Part shown: positions 41,201 through 51,465 of the stretch, piece by piece | How the letters are laid out: each line of letters begins with the position of its first letter | How positions within the stretch are numbered: the first letter of the stretch is position 1 | Assembly (NCBI GenBank): GCA_031771865.1 | Contig: JASISA010000025.1 | Span: 496,001 to 560,000 of the forward strand | Reading direction: 5' to 3' | From: Nothophaeocryptopus gaeumannii | Lineage: Eukaryota; Ascomycota; Dothideomycetes; Mycosphaerellales; Mycosphaerellaceae | Length of the DNA: 64,000 nucleotides | Position numbers and translations under genes: made by a program | Notes under the pieces: model-generated | Told to the model about the DNA's origin: nothing | What the model saw: only the letters and a program-made list of their open reading frames with translations | Database searches by the model: none

Positions 41201-43905
41201 TAGTGGCTCAGGCTGGCAGGACCGCCGACTGGATAGCCAACCAGACCGCCGTCGTCTTGTGCGCCGTCGTCATCGCTGTGCAAGGACTTGTGACTTGGCT
41301 CTTGTCTGTACTCGTACATCTCTCTTGCTACGCGTTTCCGATAGCCGCGACGGGCCTTGTTCAGCTTCCTGTCTTCTCTCCAACTACGAAAGAAGTTCTC
41401 GTCCCTAGTGAGGATTAGATTGGGGGTGGTGAGGTAGTAGAAGCCGTCGCCGAATCGCAACAGGGCGTAGGCGTTCACTCGCTCCTCTGGTTGCTGCTCG
41501 GCAGAGGTCTGAGTAGGAGCAGCGACGGAAGTGCCATCGAACGACGTGGTGCTTTGATCTTCCGCTGGGATCGCATAAGGATTCTGATATGGATCGTTAT
41601 CGATAGCGAAGGGCAGCAGCTGATCGTTCGGCATGGACAGATCTTGAAGCAAGTCTCCAACGTGGTCGGGATCGTGGTACTTCACGCTTTCGTCAAAGTC
41701 TCCAGCACGTGCGTCGCGCACATTGCTTTCCAGCCCGTGGTTAGCGATGGGTGGCTGCGGAGTGCCAAAGACACTGTTGGTATTGGCGGACTTGTTTGCT
41801 GGTTGGGGAGTGAATGGCGGTTGCTTGCTGCCCGCGCCGTCTGGCATTGCTACCGCGTGGGCGACTTCGATGCTGCCAGTTGCCGGGCCGGGGAAGTCGT
41901 TCGCGAAGGGAATTGGTGCCATGGCGGCAAGCGCAGTCTGTCCGTGACTTTCCATCGTGGATGATGTCGACTGCGGACCTGCATTGCGCTTTCCCTCTGA
42001 CCCAGGCGAGGCAGGCGTGGTGATCTTAGCCTCAATGTAAGGCAGCGGCAACCCAGGTCGCCTTTCAACTTGTATGATGCCGACCCACTCGACTTGGCTC
42101 TTGTCTGCTACCAGGACCGACGTGCAGGCTGGACAGACTGGTGAGGTGAAGACGCCTTCTTGGACCGGAGGGCAGCAGAGGCCTCGATGGCAGCTTTCGC
42201 AGGCGGGATCGTGAGCAGGACTATGCTCTTGGAACGCTGAACCACCCTTGTCGGATAGATATATTGCTCGAAGCTCGACGTTTAGTGCAGGCGACTGCTC
42301 TGACTCTGCCTGGCGTCGCTCACGTTGCTGTTGCTGTTGCTGTTGCTGCGCTTGTGGAGTGGTGGAAGTAAGGCCTGCTGTGCATCAAAGTTAGCCAGGA
42401 AGGAACGGTGAAGGGCGGTGCTAGCGCCGGTAGGTTCAACCCGCGCTGCAGGGATTGTCAGGCAAAGAAGTTGCGGGCATTGATCGTGACAGCAACTAGG
42501 ACCGAAGCCTTCATGACAGTCCCTCGACCCAGGAGCCAGGCACTATTCCTCAACAAACGTGGTAAGTTTCTCATCAGCCTCCGCACGCACAATAAATATT
42601 CCATATTTCGAGCGTGTCGGGGCATCCTTATATCAAGGTTTCTGTCCTCGCGCGTGAACTCTCTGCCCCAGACCCTGAATTTTTGGGCCTTCGAATTCGA
42701 CTTCATTCCACCAGCAAGAGCGAATGGCAATGGGGAACACAACTTACCTCTATCAGCATTCTTTTGCTGATTCTGTTGGCTAAGCCTGGGCGCACCCGCA
42801 GCAGAAACTGAGCCTGGCTGCGGAACCTGCGCCTTCGACCTCGTTGGATCCGCCCTCCTAGCAACCAGATTCGGACCTCTTGCGGCCCCGGACTGCTCGA
42901 TCTCTGCAGTAGTTGGCGAGACCTTGGTCAGCGCCCGTTGGAATCCAGCAAATCCGTTCCATTGCGACTCAGGTATACATCCATCAGTGTTCTTTTGCCG
43001 ATTCTGCCGATTGAGCTCAGCGGCAACTGCAGCAGTAACTGAGCCCGGCTCCGGATCCGGCGCTTTCGACCTCCTTGCAACCTGCGAATGCGAACCTCCA
43101 GGAGCTTGCAGGCCTGGAGCCCTCGTAGCAGCCGCAACTGCAGCAGAAACTGGGCTTGGCGGTGGAACCTGCGTGCTCGACCCCTCTGGACTCGGACTGC
43201 TAGTAACAGGTGGATCCGGACCTCTTGCAGCTGCCGACTGCTCCACTTCTGCGGTAATCGGAGAGACCTCTGCCAAGACCTGTTGAAACTGGTCCTGTCC
43301 AAACTGGCCAAGTTTGGGAAATAATTTTGCCATAGGACCAGGAATCTGTGTCAGTAAACTAGGATCTACGGTATCTGGCTGAATCTCTGGCATCGCTCCG
43401 TTGGAAAGTTGTGACGGGTTTGAGGGCCGATCTAAGGATACTTCTTGACCACTGGGGACTTCTTGATCATTGGGGACCTTTTGACCATTGGGAACTTCTT
43501 GACCAGCGAAGGCCCTTTCCTCGTGCATTGCCATCTCATTGAGCTCCGAGGCGAGGCGGTCATCCGTTATGAAATCCTGCCAGTCGAAGGCATCTGTCGG
43601 CTGCTGATCGTTCGAGACCACGTTTTCAGCACCAGGGAACGAATTGTTATAGATCTGGTTTCTGGAATCTGGCCCTTGATACAAGACTCCTGGCTGCGGT
43701 GTCATCGTTGGCACATTCTGCAAAGGGCCGTATCTCCTGGCAAGGTCGGTCCTGTTATTGAAGTTGAAAGACAAAGTCGAATGGACGTGTAGGGAAGCTT
43801 TAGAAGTCTGTGGTCAGCCTGACGATACAACGACTAATTAATCTTGTGCTCACCCTGCCTGGCAGGCCGGCGAGGGCGATCTCCGGTCATATCGTATTGC
43901 TCCAT
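38269..43905 (-). CDS. FHL1: FHL1-like transcription factor with FHA and forkhead domains and a long N-terminal extension
   Basis: Proposed exons are 43905-43854, 43797-42748 and 42377-38269; introns 43798-43853 (56 bp, AAG acceptor) and 42378-42747 (370 bp); 5211 nt, 1736 residues. Residues ~1-370 are Gln/Pro/Ala-rich with internal repeats (SPTTAEIEQSGAARGP-like). Residues ~370-480 hold a poly-Gln run and a Cys cluster (CESCHRGLCCPPV...CPAC). The FHA domain is at ~665-905 (NAYALLRFGDGFYYL; KKISRDHALIHWD), followed by an acidic/Lys-rich linker. The forkhead is at ~1213-1300 (KPSMTYIYIIDEIL; WQSSVRHNLLSSDRF). The tail is Gln-rich. Fhl1 binds ribosomal-protein gene promoters with Ifh1 in yeast. 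FHA and forkhead are certain. The extension rests on frame continuity; a shorter protein from M at 41955 is the alternative. Confidence 0.82.
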
Positions 43906-44297
43906 CGACGCGCCAGTCTATCAGAGCCTCCTCAACCTTCAGGGTGTCCAGCGACGCGTGACATAAGGCAGCTGGTTGAAATTGATCTGTGGGCAGGCAC
44001 AACGGGCGACGATTGAAAATATAGTGAAGACTTGACGGCATCGGCTATCTTGCATCCAGGCGGGAGGACAACCTACGGATCAGACCCACAGAACCAGTGC
44101 GTGAAGAGCTACACATCGCATGCATAGCGGGACCAAGAAGAGCAAGTTCAACAATTCACCAGGCTTCGATTGGGTGACACAATCAGTCAGAGTGTCTACG
44201 AGCTCTGTGGGACAAGCGCCGAGACGTAGCGGGATCCTCTCACCAATCGCGAGACTTCTACTCACAACCCTGGACCATCCTTCACGATACCATCACC
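43906..44297. promoter_or_regulatory. 392-bp divergent promoter between FHL1-like and oxygenase genes
   Basis: Non-coding interval between two divergent starts. No specific motif recognised. Confidence 0.5.
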
Positions 44298-45219
44298 ATG
44301 GCGCCCAAGGCAAAGCCTGCGAAAAAGTCAGTGAAGGCTCCGACAAACTCAGCCGAGCAGAATCGGATAACGAAGAAGGTCCCGCAATGGCCTGCTCTCA
44401 ACCCTTTGATCCCAGCTTCCGACCTGGTAGTCGAGAGGCTGCTCAAAGATCAGATTTTGACAATCTCGCGCTTCTGGACAGCATCTCTCTGCAAATCGTA
44501 CATATCATTCCTTTCCGGACTTCCTCTGGCAACGACACCCGGTAAGCCGAAGAAAGGAGATGCGGTGCGAGTCAACGACCGGTACCAGATTGATGATGCA
44601 AGACTCGCCGAGCGGCTCTGGGTTGCTACCTCTCTCAAAGAGCTGGTAACAGATTCTCCAATCGATGGCGTTCAATTGGACGATGAAGCGAGGTTGGGTC
44701 TGTGGGGCGGCGAGGTTTTGGGACTTAACAGCAACATCAGGATTTACCGATACGGAAAAGGTCAATTTTTCGATCAGCACTGTAAGTCTCATGATCCGCG
44801 ACTAGATTTGGTGAGGACAAGCGAATACGGCATCGCGTGGCCGTCGAGATGTCTGGAAGTCAAATTCGCGAAATTCGCGAGTTTCGAGATGCTGACTAGC
44901 TGTTTTCCCGCCAGACGATGACTCCAACAACGTTATGTTCCCGTCCGCGAGCGCTACCGCACCCATCCCTGCGAAGACAACGTGGACGCTGCTACTTTAC
45001 CTGAGCTCTCCTACGACTGGCTGCAAAGGCGGCGAAACCGTATTCTATCTCGATCCGCCCAGCAAGCGTGAAGCTGCACTTCCGCCAATCGTTGCGAATC
45101 TTGAGGTCGGAATGGTGCTTTTGCATAGACATGGAAAAGAATGCCTGTTGCACGAGGGAAGAGAAGTCACAGAAGGCGAAAAATGGGTCATCAGGAGTGA
45201 TTTGTGTGTCAAGAGGTGA
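44298..45219 (+). CDS. 2-oxoglutarate/Fe(II)-dependent oxygenase (prolyl-4-hydroxylase-like)
   Basis: Two exons, 44298-44781 and 44915-45219, with a 133-bp intron (44782-44914); 789 nt, 262 residues. A Lys-rich N-terminus (KAKPAKKSVK) could act as a nuclear signal. The intron splits the iron-binding motif: QH from exon 1 joins YDDS, giving the HxD dyad. Exon 2 continues with WTLLLYLSSPTTGCKGGETVFYL and ends with GMVLLHRHGKECLLHEGREV. That segment supplies the distal His, and an Arg eight to ten residues later for 2OG binding (LLHEGREVTEGEKWVIRSD). The order matches the P4H-like double-stranded beta-helix enzymes of fungi. The substrate is unknown; protein or small-molecule hydroxylation are both possible. 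Confidence 0.85.
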
Positions 45220-45625
45220 TTTTGAGACTCCAAGATCTTCGAGTGCTTGTCTTGACAATGTATTGCCGGGTTGTCGAGCTACGAGATCTTGAACGTTAAT
45301 TTGAGCGCAGAGCTTGAGGGCTGTCGGACAAAGCGTTCTTGAGACTCAGAAGCGTATTTGCAGCCAGGAGGGTTGCACTTCTTGAGACCAGCGTCTGAGC
45401 GCATTCATGTGAAAGTCGGATATAGGCTAAATGTGAAACATCGAAATATGACAACGCTTCAACGACTTCTGCGAACTCCGCGAACTCCGCGATCCAATCT
45501 GTCCACCTGCCACGAGGCTCACTTCGTCAGCCACGACTTCAACATCAGGTGAGGCCTTCTTTGACATCCCCTCCCATTTACAATATCAGCAGAATGTATC
45601 AGAATCAAACAAAACGTAGTTGACA
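45220..45625. other. intergenic, nothing seen
   Basis: No supported gene. Promoter region of the histidine phosphatase gene. Confidence 0.4.
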
Positions 45626-46766
45626 ATGTCAATAAACTTCAACATCAACACCCGGAAACCTCTCGCCTCCTCGTGAGTAGCACCTGCCGGTCCACCTGAA
45701 ACTTGACAGGTAGTGTCAAGCTAACGCTTTCCGCAGAATTGCCGCCGTCCTCCTCATGCTCACGACATATATCCTCTGGCCCTTCTCCTCAAAGCCCACA
45801 TTACCACCAGCTTCTGGTGTCCTGCCAACTGCTTTAACATCGGATACGACAATCATGGATTCCGCCCAACACCCGGCAAAATTTACCTTCGAATCCATCC
45901 CTGGCTATTTCATGCAATCTGACCCGGCCAGCAATCCCGAGGACTTCGATAATGCGGCTACCAACTTTGGACTGATTGAGCAGAAGTTCGCAACTGATAC
46001 GGCGGATACGAAAGAAGAACCGGTTTGGACCCGCTTCGCCAAATACGTTACCCTTCTAAACTCCGAAGGTCGCCCGCATGATATATTCTATAAAGTCCTC
46101 TATCTCGGCCGACATGGGGAAGGATACCACAACGTCGCGGAAGCTTTCTACGGAACGAAAGAATGGGATCGGTATTGGAGTAAACTCGACGGAAACGGGA
46201 CGATTACCTGGTTCGACGCCCATCTCACAGATCTCGGTCAAGAACAGGCCTTGGCGAATCACGAATTTGTCAAGAAACAAATGAATGATTCTTGGATGCC
46301 AATTCCAGAGAGGTATTATACGTCTCCGTTGTATAGGTGTTTGCAGACGGCGAATTTGACGTGGGGAAATATGGCGGGTTTACCAAAGGAGAGGCCGTTC
46401 AGGCCGATTGTGAAGGAATTGTTGAGGGAGGTGCTGGGCGAACATACCTGCGACAAACGCTCCACCAAATCCTTCCTCACCTCTCCCGAAAACTTCCCTC
46501 CTTCCTCAGGCTGGAACTTCGACGACATCTCCGAAGAAGATTCCCTGTGGATGCCGGATCATCGGGAGACATGGAAAGAACATGATGTGAGGACGAAGGA
46601 GGTTTTGGAGGATATATTTTTCTTTGACAGGGCTGTTTGGTTGAGTGTTACGAGTCATTCGGGGGCTATTGCGAGTATGTTGAGGGTGCTTGGGCATAGA
46701 GAGTGGAAGTTGCCGACCGGGGGAATGATGGCTGTGCTTGTGAAGGCGACGCGGAAAGATGCGTGA
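45626..46766 (+). CDS. histidine phosphatase (phosphoglycerate mutase-like) with N-terminal membrane anchor
   Basis: Two exons, 45626-45672 and 45737-46766, with a 64-bp intron (45673-45736); 1077 nt, 358 residues. The start is in exon 1 (MSINFNINTRKPLASS), which puts a single hydrophobic segment at ~17-32 (IAAVLLMLTTYILWPF). That makes a signal anchor or uncleaved signal peptide. The catalytic signature is LGRHGEGYHN (RHG with the phospho-accepting His). Supporting residues are YTSPLYRCLQTA, ELLREVLGEHTCDKR and the second His in SVTSHSGAIASMLRVLGH. The branch is the fungal PMU1-like group of uncertain substrate. The protein is likely a lumenal or secreted phosphatase, inferred from the anchor. 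Confidence 0.88.
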
Positions 46767-46808
46767 GAGAAAGGAGTTGTCAAGAATGAAATCGGGTGTT
46801 TGGTGTGT

Positions 46809-48192
46809 TCAGGTATTTACTAGAGTCTCTCTCTGGATAGCGACTGAGCTGCCGCAGTATATTCCCCACTGCTTCCCCTGCTGATCATTCTTCCTCGCCT
46901 TCCAATCGACATCCAACACAAAAACGATATGTTGCGCGATGGCCACAAGTTCCATCTGCTCATCTAGAATTAAGACTTCGATGTCTTGTCTTCCGTTTAC
47001 GACCTGTTTCGTCTGACATCTGATCAGCAGCCAGCGAACTTCATTCGGCGCAAGCAGCTTCTTCATCTCGAGGCTGTAGGAGATGGTGGAACACCTGCGC
47101 GGAAGCACTGTATTAGCGCCCGACCACGAGAAGGGTCGCACAGCCCTTTGGATAAATACTGTAGAAAGCTAAAGCGAGGCGTACCAATACTTCGAATTCC
47201 ACGGCGGTTCATTCCCCGTCTTCCACGTTACATCCCCCCACTGCTTCCTCCCATACTGCACCATCTTCTTCATTCCTTGGTTCCCTTCATCTGGGAGGTG
47301 ATTTTCCTACAATCCTTTAATGGGAAAAGAGGGCATCATCTGACTTACTGCGGCAAACAATCCCCCAAATACGCCACCCGCTCATTCCCCCAAAACCTCG
47401 TTTCATCCTTCCACGCAATCCATCGATCCGCCACACTAGGATCTGTGAAGACGTTTTCGGGAATCATGTATTTCCAGTGGGTGAAGTTTAGGGAGACGTT
47501 CTTTCCATTGAGCAGGCGTGGGTACGTCCATTCGATCCATCCCGGCGCTGAGTCATTCTCAAAGCATGAAAGAGAAGGGGGTGTTGGATGGGGAGGAGGA
47601 AGGACTCTGATGGAAGGAGGGAGGTTGAGTCCGGGGGTCAGGAGGCTGATGTTACTGAAGTCTGCATTAGCAAGAGTGTTCTGGGGTTGAGTTGTGTGAG
47701 AGGAGATGAAATTGACCTGACATACCCACTCACAGTCCGGCCTCCTTTCTGCAAGAGGAAGACGAGCGCGGTCGAGAGGGAAGAGCTCCTGCGTACTAGC
47801 TCGCAATGGATCTGTGCTTTGGCAGGTTTGGTCGGTCTGAGATACTCCAGACCGAAGGAGTAGGTATATGGGACAGGCCATTCCGTGTGAGACGCAAAGA
47901 ATGTCGAGTCTGCTTTGCACCAGGACGGCTGATATATAGCCTCCAGAAACGACTGAGGATAGCTGTAGTTAGATGAAAGTCGACTGGAAGGTTGCGTGAA
48001 TGGTTGACTTACGACCATGTTTCAGAATTCCAAGGAGAGCTCAACTTCATACTCCCCGTCCTTGGTGGTTTGGCGGACAGCTGGTAGTTGTGTGACAATC
48101 ATCCTGGAGATTGTCAACTTCAGTCATACCTGTTCACAGGTCTGGTCTAATGTATTGTTCAGAACCATGAGGCACAGCTCTTTCTGCAGCAT
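46809..48192 (-). CDS. thioesterase-like (HotDog) superfamily protein; one exon junction out of frame
   Basis: Six exons read by hand: 48192-48130, 48080-48013, 47962-47734, 47680-47349, 47306-47185 and 47094-46809; introns 49, 50, 53, 42 and 90 bp. Joined exons 1-4 give a HotDog-like half (FGLEYLRPTKPAKAQIHCEL; RSSSLSTALVFLLQ) and a Pro-rich link. SVADRWIAWKDETRFWGNER with AYLGDCLPQ corresponds to the S-x-A-D-x-W...GY-x-x-D-x-F-P motif of fungal thioesterase-like proteins. Exons 5-6 hold the second half (MKKLLAPNEVRWLLIRC; GRQDIEVLILDEQMELVAIA). The exon 4/5 junction is off by one base (GTAAGT donor at 47348, TAG acceptor at 47307); a GAG acceptor further in would fit. The likely role is acyl-CoA or acyl-carrier hydrolysis, by family only. 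Confidence 0.62.
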
Positions 48193-48636
48193 GCTAGGGT
48201 AAACTTTTGAAGGATCAAGAAAGGTAGGTCATCCGCTCAGCCCTCTATATTGTATTCCTATTCGCCAGCTCATACGTGACTCGCAATGTGTTCTCGGAGC
48301 CCCAAGTCGGCTGAAGTTAGGGCGAGTGCTACGTGTAGCCTGACTTGTTGAACAGCATGGTGACTGTAGGCAGGGCCTGGCCCTGCCTGCAGAGTGCATC
48401 TGATTTTGAGTCTATACATACGTCGAACGACGATTTCAGTTGTTGTCTTCGTCAGACGTTGCGATGCCTGCGCACCGTCATTGAGTCACCTTTGCGCCTC
48501 CCACAATGCCCTTCTCATAAGCAACCAACCAGTTCCATGCTCCAACGCTAGAACAATCTAATAACCGCGACGCCTCAAGATTCCCCAATACCCCCTTGTC
48601 ATTAAGCTCATTATTCTGTACAACAAAGACTTGGCC
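48193..48636. other. intergenic, nothing seen
   Basis: Between the Kelch-BTB 3' end and the thioesterase-like start, both on the minus strand. No supported feature. Confidence 0.4.
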
Positions 48637-50928
48637 TCATGACAACTCCATTCCCTCGTCATCACCATCAATTTCTCCATCTCCTTCTTCTCCATCGACG
48701 GTGGTGCCGCTGGTGGACCCAAGGCGACCGCGCTTCCGACCATTACCCCAAAGCATGCCCATACCGCTTCCTAATCGCGCACCACCGAGACCACCGACAG
48801 CCTCCAGTTCATCGCCACCAACGACCCGGCCTTCTGCGTCCACACCCTCGCAAAGCTCCAGCATGGCAGTGCGCTTGAGTCGACGGAAGCCATCCGTACG
48901 GACGACACGACCCCAATGTGTCATGCAGAAGCTTGCTGCTCTCCGCTTGAGCCAATCCTCCTGTGCGGTGTTTGCACGGTCGAAGATCAGCGCGCCATGG
49001 TGGACATCGAGATCGCGGACCAGACGATTGACACAGAGATGTCGAAGTCGAGGCATGTCGTAGATGTTGCTCATGACGAGCATGTTGGCCACATCTTCAA
49101 GGGTAGGTCCAGCGATCGTGTCGCTTTCTGCAGGAGGGCTTGAAATTGAGTCCGTGTAAAGGTAGTACAAGAAGGCCTTGACTGCAGGATACGGTTCCGG
49201 AATATGCATTCGTCTCGTGTGGAACTCGGACATTTGCGCGTTGTACAAACGCGCGAAGTGAGGCCAGCGAGCGCTCAAAATGAGGCGATGAACATGGATG
49301 GGTTGTGACGTGTTGCTGGAGCCTGATGATGATCCATCCATAGGCGACACCGGATCGTCATCTGACCCCGACTCCATATCGTACGTATCGTCGCGTAGTG
49401 CAGTGATAGTAAAGTCCGTGCCAGAGCCGCTTTCGGGAGGCTGATTGAACGTTCGCGCCAGATCAGCACCGATGGCAGACAGATGTGATGAGGCATGTGT
49501 GTCTGAAGTTGGTATTCTCTGCTCCGAGCGGGCGTCTTGGCTCATCTTGTTGCCCAGGAGGCCGAACTTCCGTAAATCGATGGGAAGCACATCGGAAAGA
49601 TACTCCTCTGAGTCACCGCCATTGCCATTGTTCCGCACCTCTCGCGGACAACCAAGCAGCCACGCATGGTGGCCGTCCGGATCTATACAGCAGTAATGCC
49701 ACCGGTAGAGTGGGCTGAACAGGTCCTTACCGTCGGCCAGCTTCTGCCACCGGAGTGTGTCAAGGTCCAGAGCCGAGAGAGATGTTTCTAGAGGCATATT
49801 GGTTGCGGGAGTAACGAAATCCAACATGCAGCCGGAACTGAATACGTGGAAATGTGTGCCGACATTCTGCATGGGAAGGTTCGGAGATGATATGAATTTC
49901 ACGCTGCTGATGGCGCCGGGAGCGACGGGAGGTGCGCGCTGTATTTGAGTCGCGGAGTTGGATTGCACGCCGGTATTGGCAGCGTAGCCGTTCCCTCCAA
50001 GCGATGGTGCGGGTGAGTAAGAGAAGCCAGAGTAGCGCTCGCCCAGCGGTCTGGCATCCTCGGAGCCTGCCATGCCGTATGTTGGGCCACCCTCAAAAGC
50101 AGGTGATCCCCGGAAGTCAAGCCACCAAATCTCGCTCGTGCGGTCCATCTCCTCACCCATGCCACCGCTGACCCAGATCTTGCCGCCCCAAATCCAGCTC
50201 GAATGGTCGAATCTTGGAACGAATCTCCATGTCCTGCTCCATGTCCACGTCTTCAGGTCGAGATAGCAGATGTCGTCAAGGACACCGTTGTCCGGACCGC
50301 TCATACCACCGCATACGAAGAGCTTGTCCTCATGAATGACTGCCGAGTGTCTTGCTCTTCCTCGCGGTATCGGCCCATTGATGTCAGGTTGTGTCCAATG
50401 CGCGGTCGTAATGTCAAATATGACCACATCTGAGAGATGAGTTCGGTGTTCATTCTCTCCACCATACACCAACAGCTTGTCGCCTTGCCACAGACACGAT
50501 GTGTGTCCCATGCGAACTCCCGGAATGTCCCCATAATTGTCTACCAAGCTCCACTGCCTTGCGGTCAGGTTCAGCTTAAGGACATGGTTATAGACTTCGT
50601 CGGTGTACTGGTCAAAGCCTCCAAATGCGTATATCAGGTCGTTGCCCACATATGTAACGCTGGCATTGACAAGGCAGGCGGGTCGTTGGCCGACGGTGGT
50701 TATGATCTTCGGCATGTACGGTTCGGCGGTGCGTCGGCGACTGTTCTTGGTAGGCGATCCGCTCATGACATAGGTGTTGTTCGACATGGACGAGATGCGC
50801 GAGTTGGTGTTGGAAGACATCGGCGGGGCGGCAGAGGTGGTAGTATGTGCGAGAGCCGCGAGTGAGGTGTAGGTAGGCGGCGGCTCGGGGTGAGCGTGGT
50901 AAAGTGGTGATGCTGGTGCTCTATCCAT
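48637..50928 (-). CDS. Kelch-repeat and BTB-domain protein (Ral2/LZTR1-like architecture)
   Basis: Single exon, 763 residues from MDRAPASPLYHAHPE (ATG at 50928). The frame stays open ~70 bp further upstream without an ATG, so a short upstream exon cannot be excluded. At ~85-290 there are Kelch repeats: NDLIYAFGGFDQYTDEVYNHV, DKLLVYGGENEHRTHLSDVV, DKLFVCGGMSGPDNGVLDDI and KIWVSGGMGEEMDRTSEIWW. A long linker follows, then a BTB domain split by a Ser/Asp-rich insert (ITALRDDTYDM...IHVHRLILSARWPHFARLY) and a BACK-like helical region (VANMLVMSNIYDMPRLRHLC). The order is like fission yeast Ral2, a Ras-pathway protein, but tail similarity was not tested. It is likely a scaffold or Cullin-3 adaptor. 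Confidence 0.85.
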   Translation of the reverse strand: MDRAPASPLYHAHPEPPPTYTSLAALAHTTTSAAPPMSSNTNSRISSMSNNTYVMSGSPTKNSRRRTAEPYMPKIITTVGQRPACLVNASVTYVGNDLIYAFGGFDQYTDEVYNHVLKLNLTARQWSLVDNYGDIPGVRMGHTSCLWQGDKLLVYGGENEHRTHLSDVVIFDITTAHWTQPDINGPIPRGRARHSAVIHEDKLFVCGGMSGPDNGVLDDICYLDLKTWTWSRTWRFVPRFDHSSWIWGGKIWVSGGMGEEMDRTSEIWWLDFRGSPAFEGGPTYGMAGSEDARPLGERYSGFSYSPAPSLGGNGYAANTGVQSNSATQIQRAPPVAPGAISSVKFISSPNLPMQNVGTHFHVFSSGCMLDFVTPATNMPLETSLSALDLDTLRWQKLADGKDLFSPLYRWHYCCIDPDGHHAWLLGCPREVRNNGNGGDSEEYLSDVLPIDLRKFGLLGNKMSQDARSEQRIPTSDTHASSHLSAIGADLARTFNQPPESGSGTDFTITALRDDTYDMESGSDDDPVSPMDGSSSGSSNTSQPIHVHRLILSARWPHFARLYNAQMSEFHTRRMHIPEPYPAVKAFLYYLYTDSISSPPAESDTIAGPTLEDVANMLVMSNIYDMPRLRHLCVNRLVRDLDVHHGALIFDRANTAQEDWLKRRAASFCMTHWGRVVRTDGFRRLKRTAMLELCEGVDAEGRVVGGDELEAVGGLGGARLGSGMGMLWGNGRKRGRLGSTSGTTVDGEEGDGEIDGDDEGMELS

Positions 50929-51465
50929 GCACAGACGCTGCTTCACATGCTCTTGTTTCTTCTTTGCGCTGCTCTTCTTGACGATGTGGAAGATGGCTTG
51001 CGGTACTCAGTCACAGCGTTCGAGTTGACGACGGGTGTGAGTTGCCGGTGCAGGATGTCGTCCCTCCATGAAGTTTCTTGGTCTCTGCGCCCGCGTCAAG
51101 CCAGACAAGGAGACAAGGCATGGTTCTCCCAGTCTGCGGCTGCAAAGCTGGCGTCACATCGCGCTTGCCGCAGTGGGAAGTGGTTGCTGTGCCAATCTTA
51201 AGCGAGTCGCTAGCGTTGTATGCAAATCAAAACTCTCCCTCTTGAGCTTCGAACAGCCTCTCTCTCTCTTCCCACCTACAAACACATACTCAAACGCGCG
51301 CTCTCAAGCACTCAAGGCTCTCACGCCTTCTCCAAACTCTACCATCAACGGCATACTGCAAATATTCGCGACGTATACTAACCGGATCCCTTCACTGGGC
51401 CATCTACAGGAACTCGCCACCAACAACCACGCATTGATCTTAGGACAGATCAAATATCAGCGGAT
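50929..51465. promoter_or_regulatory. 537-bp divergent promoter between Kelch-BTB and CDC20
   Basis: No gene between the divergent starts. The 150 bases before CDC20 are C/T- and C/A-rich, usual for a 5' UTR. Confidence 0.45.
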
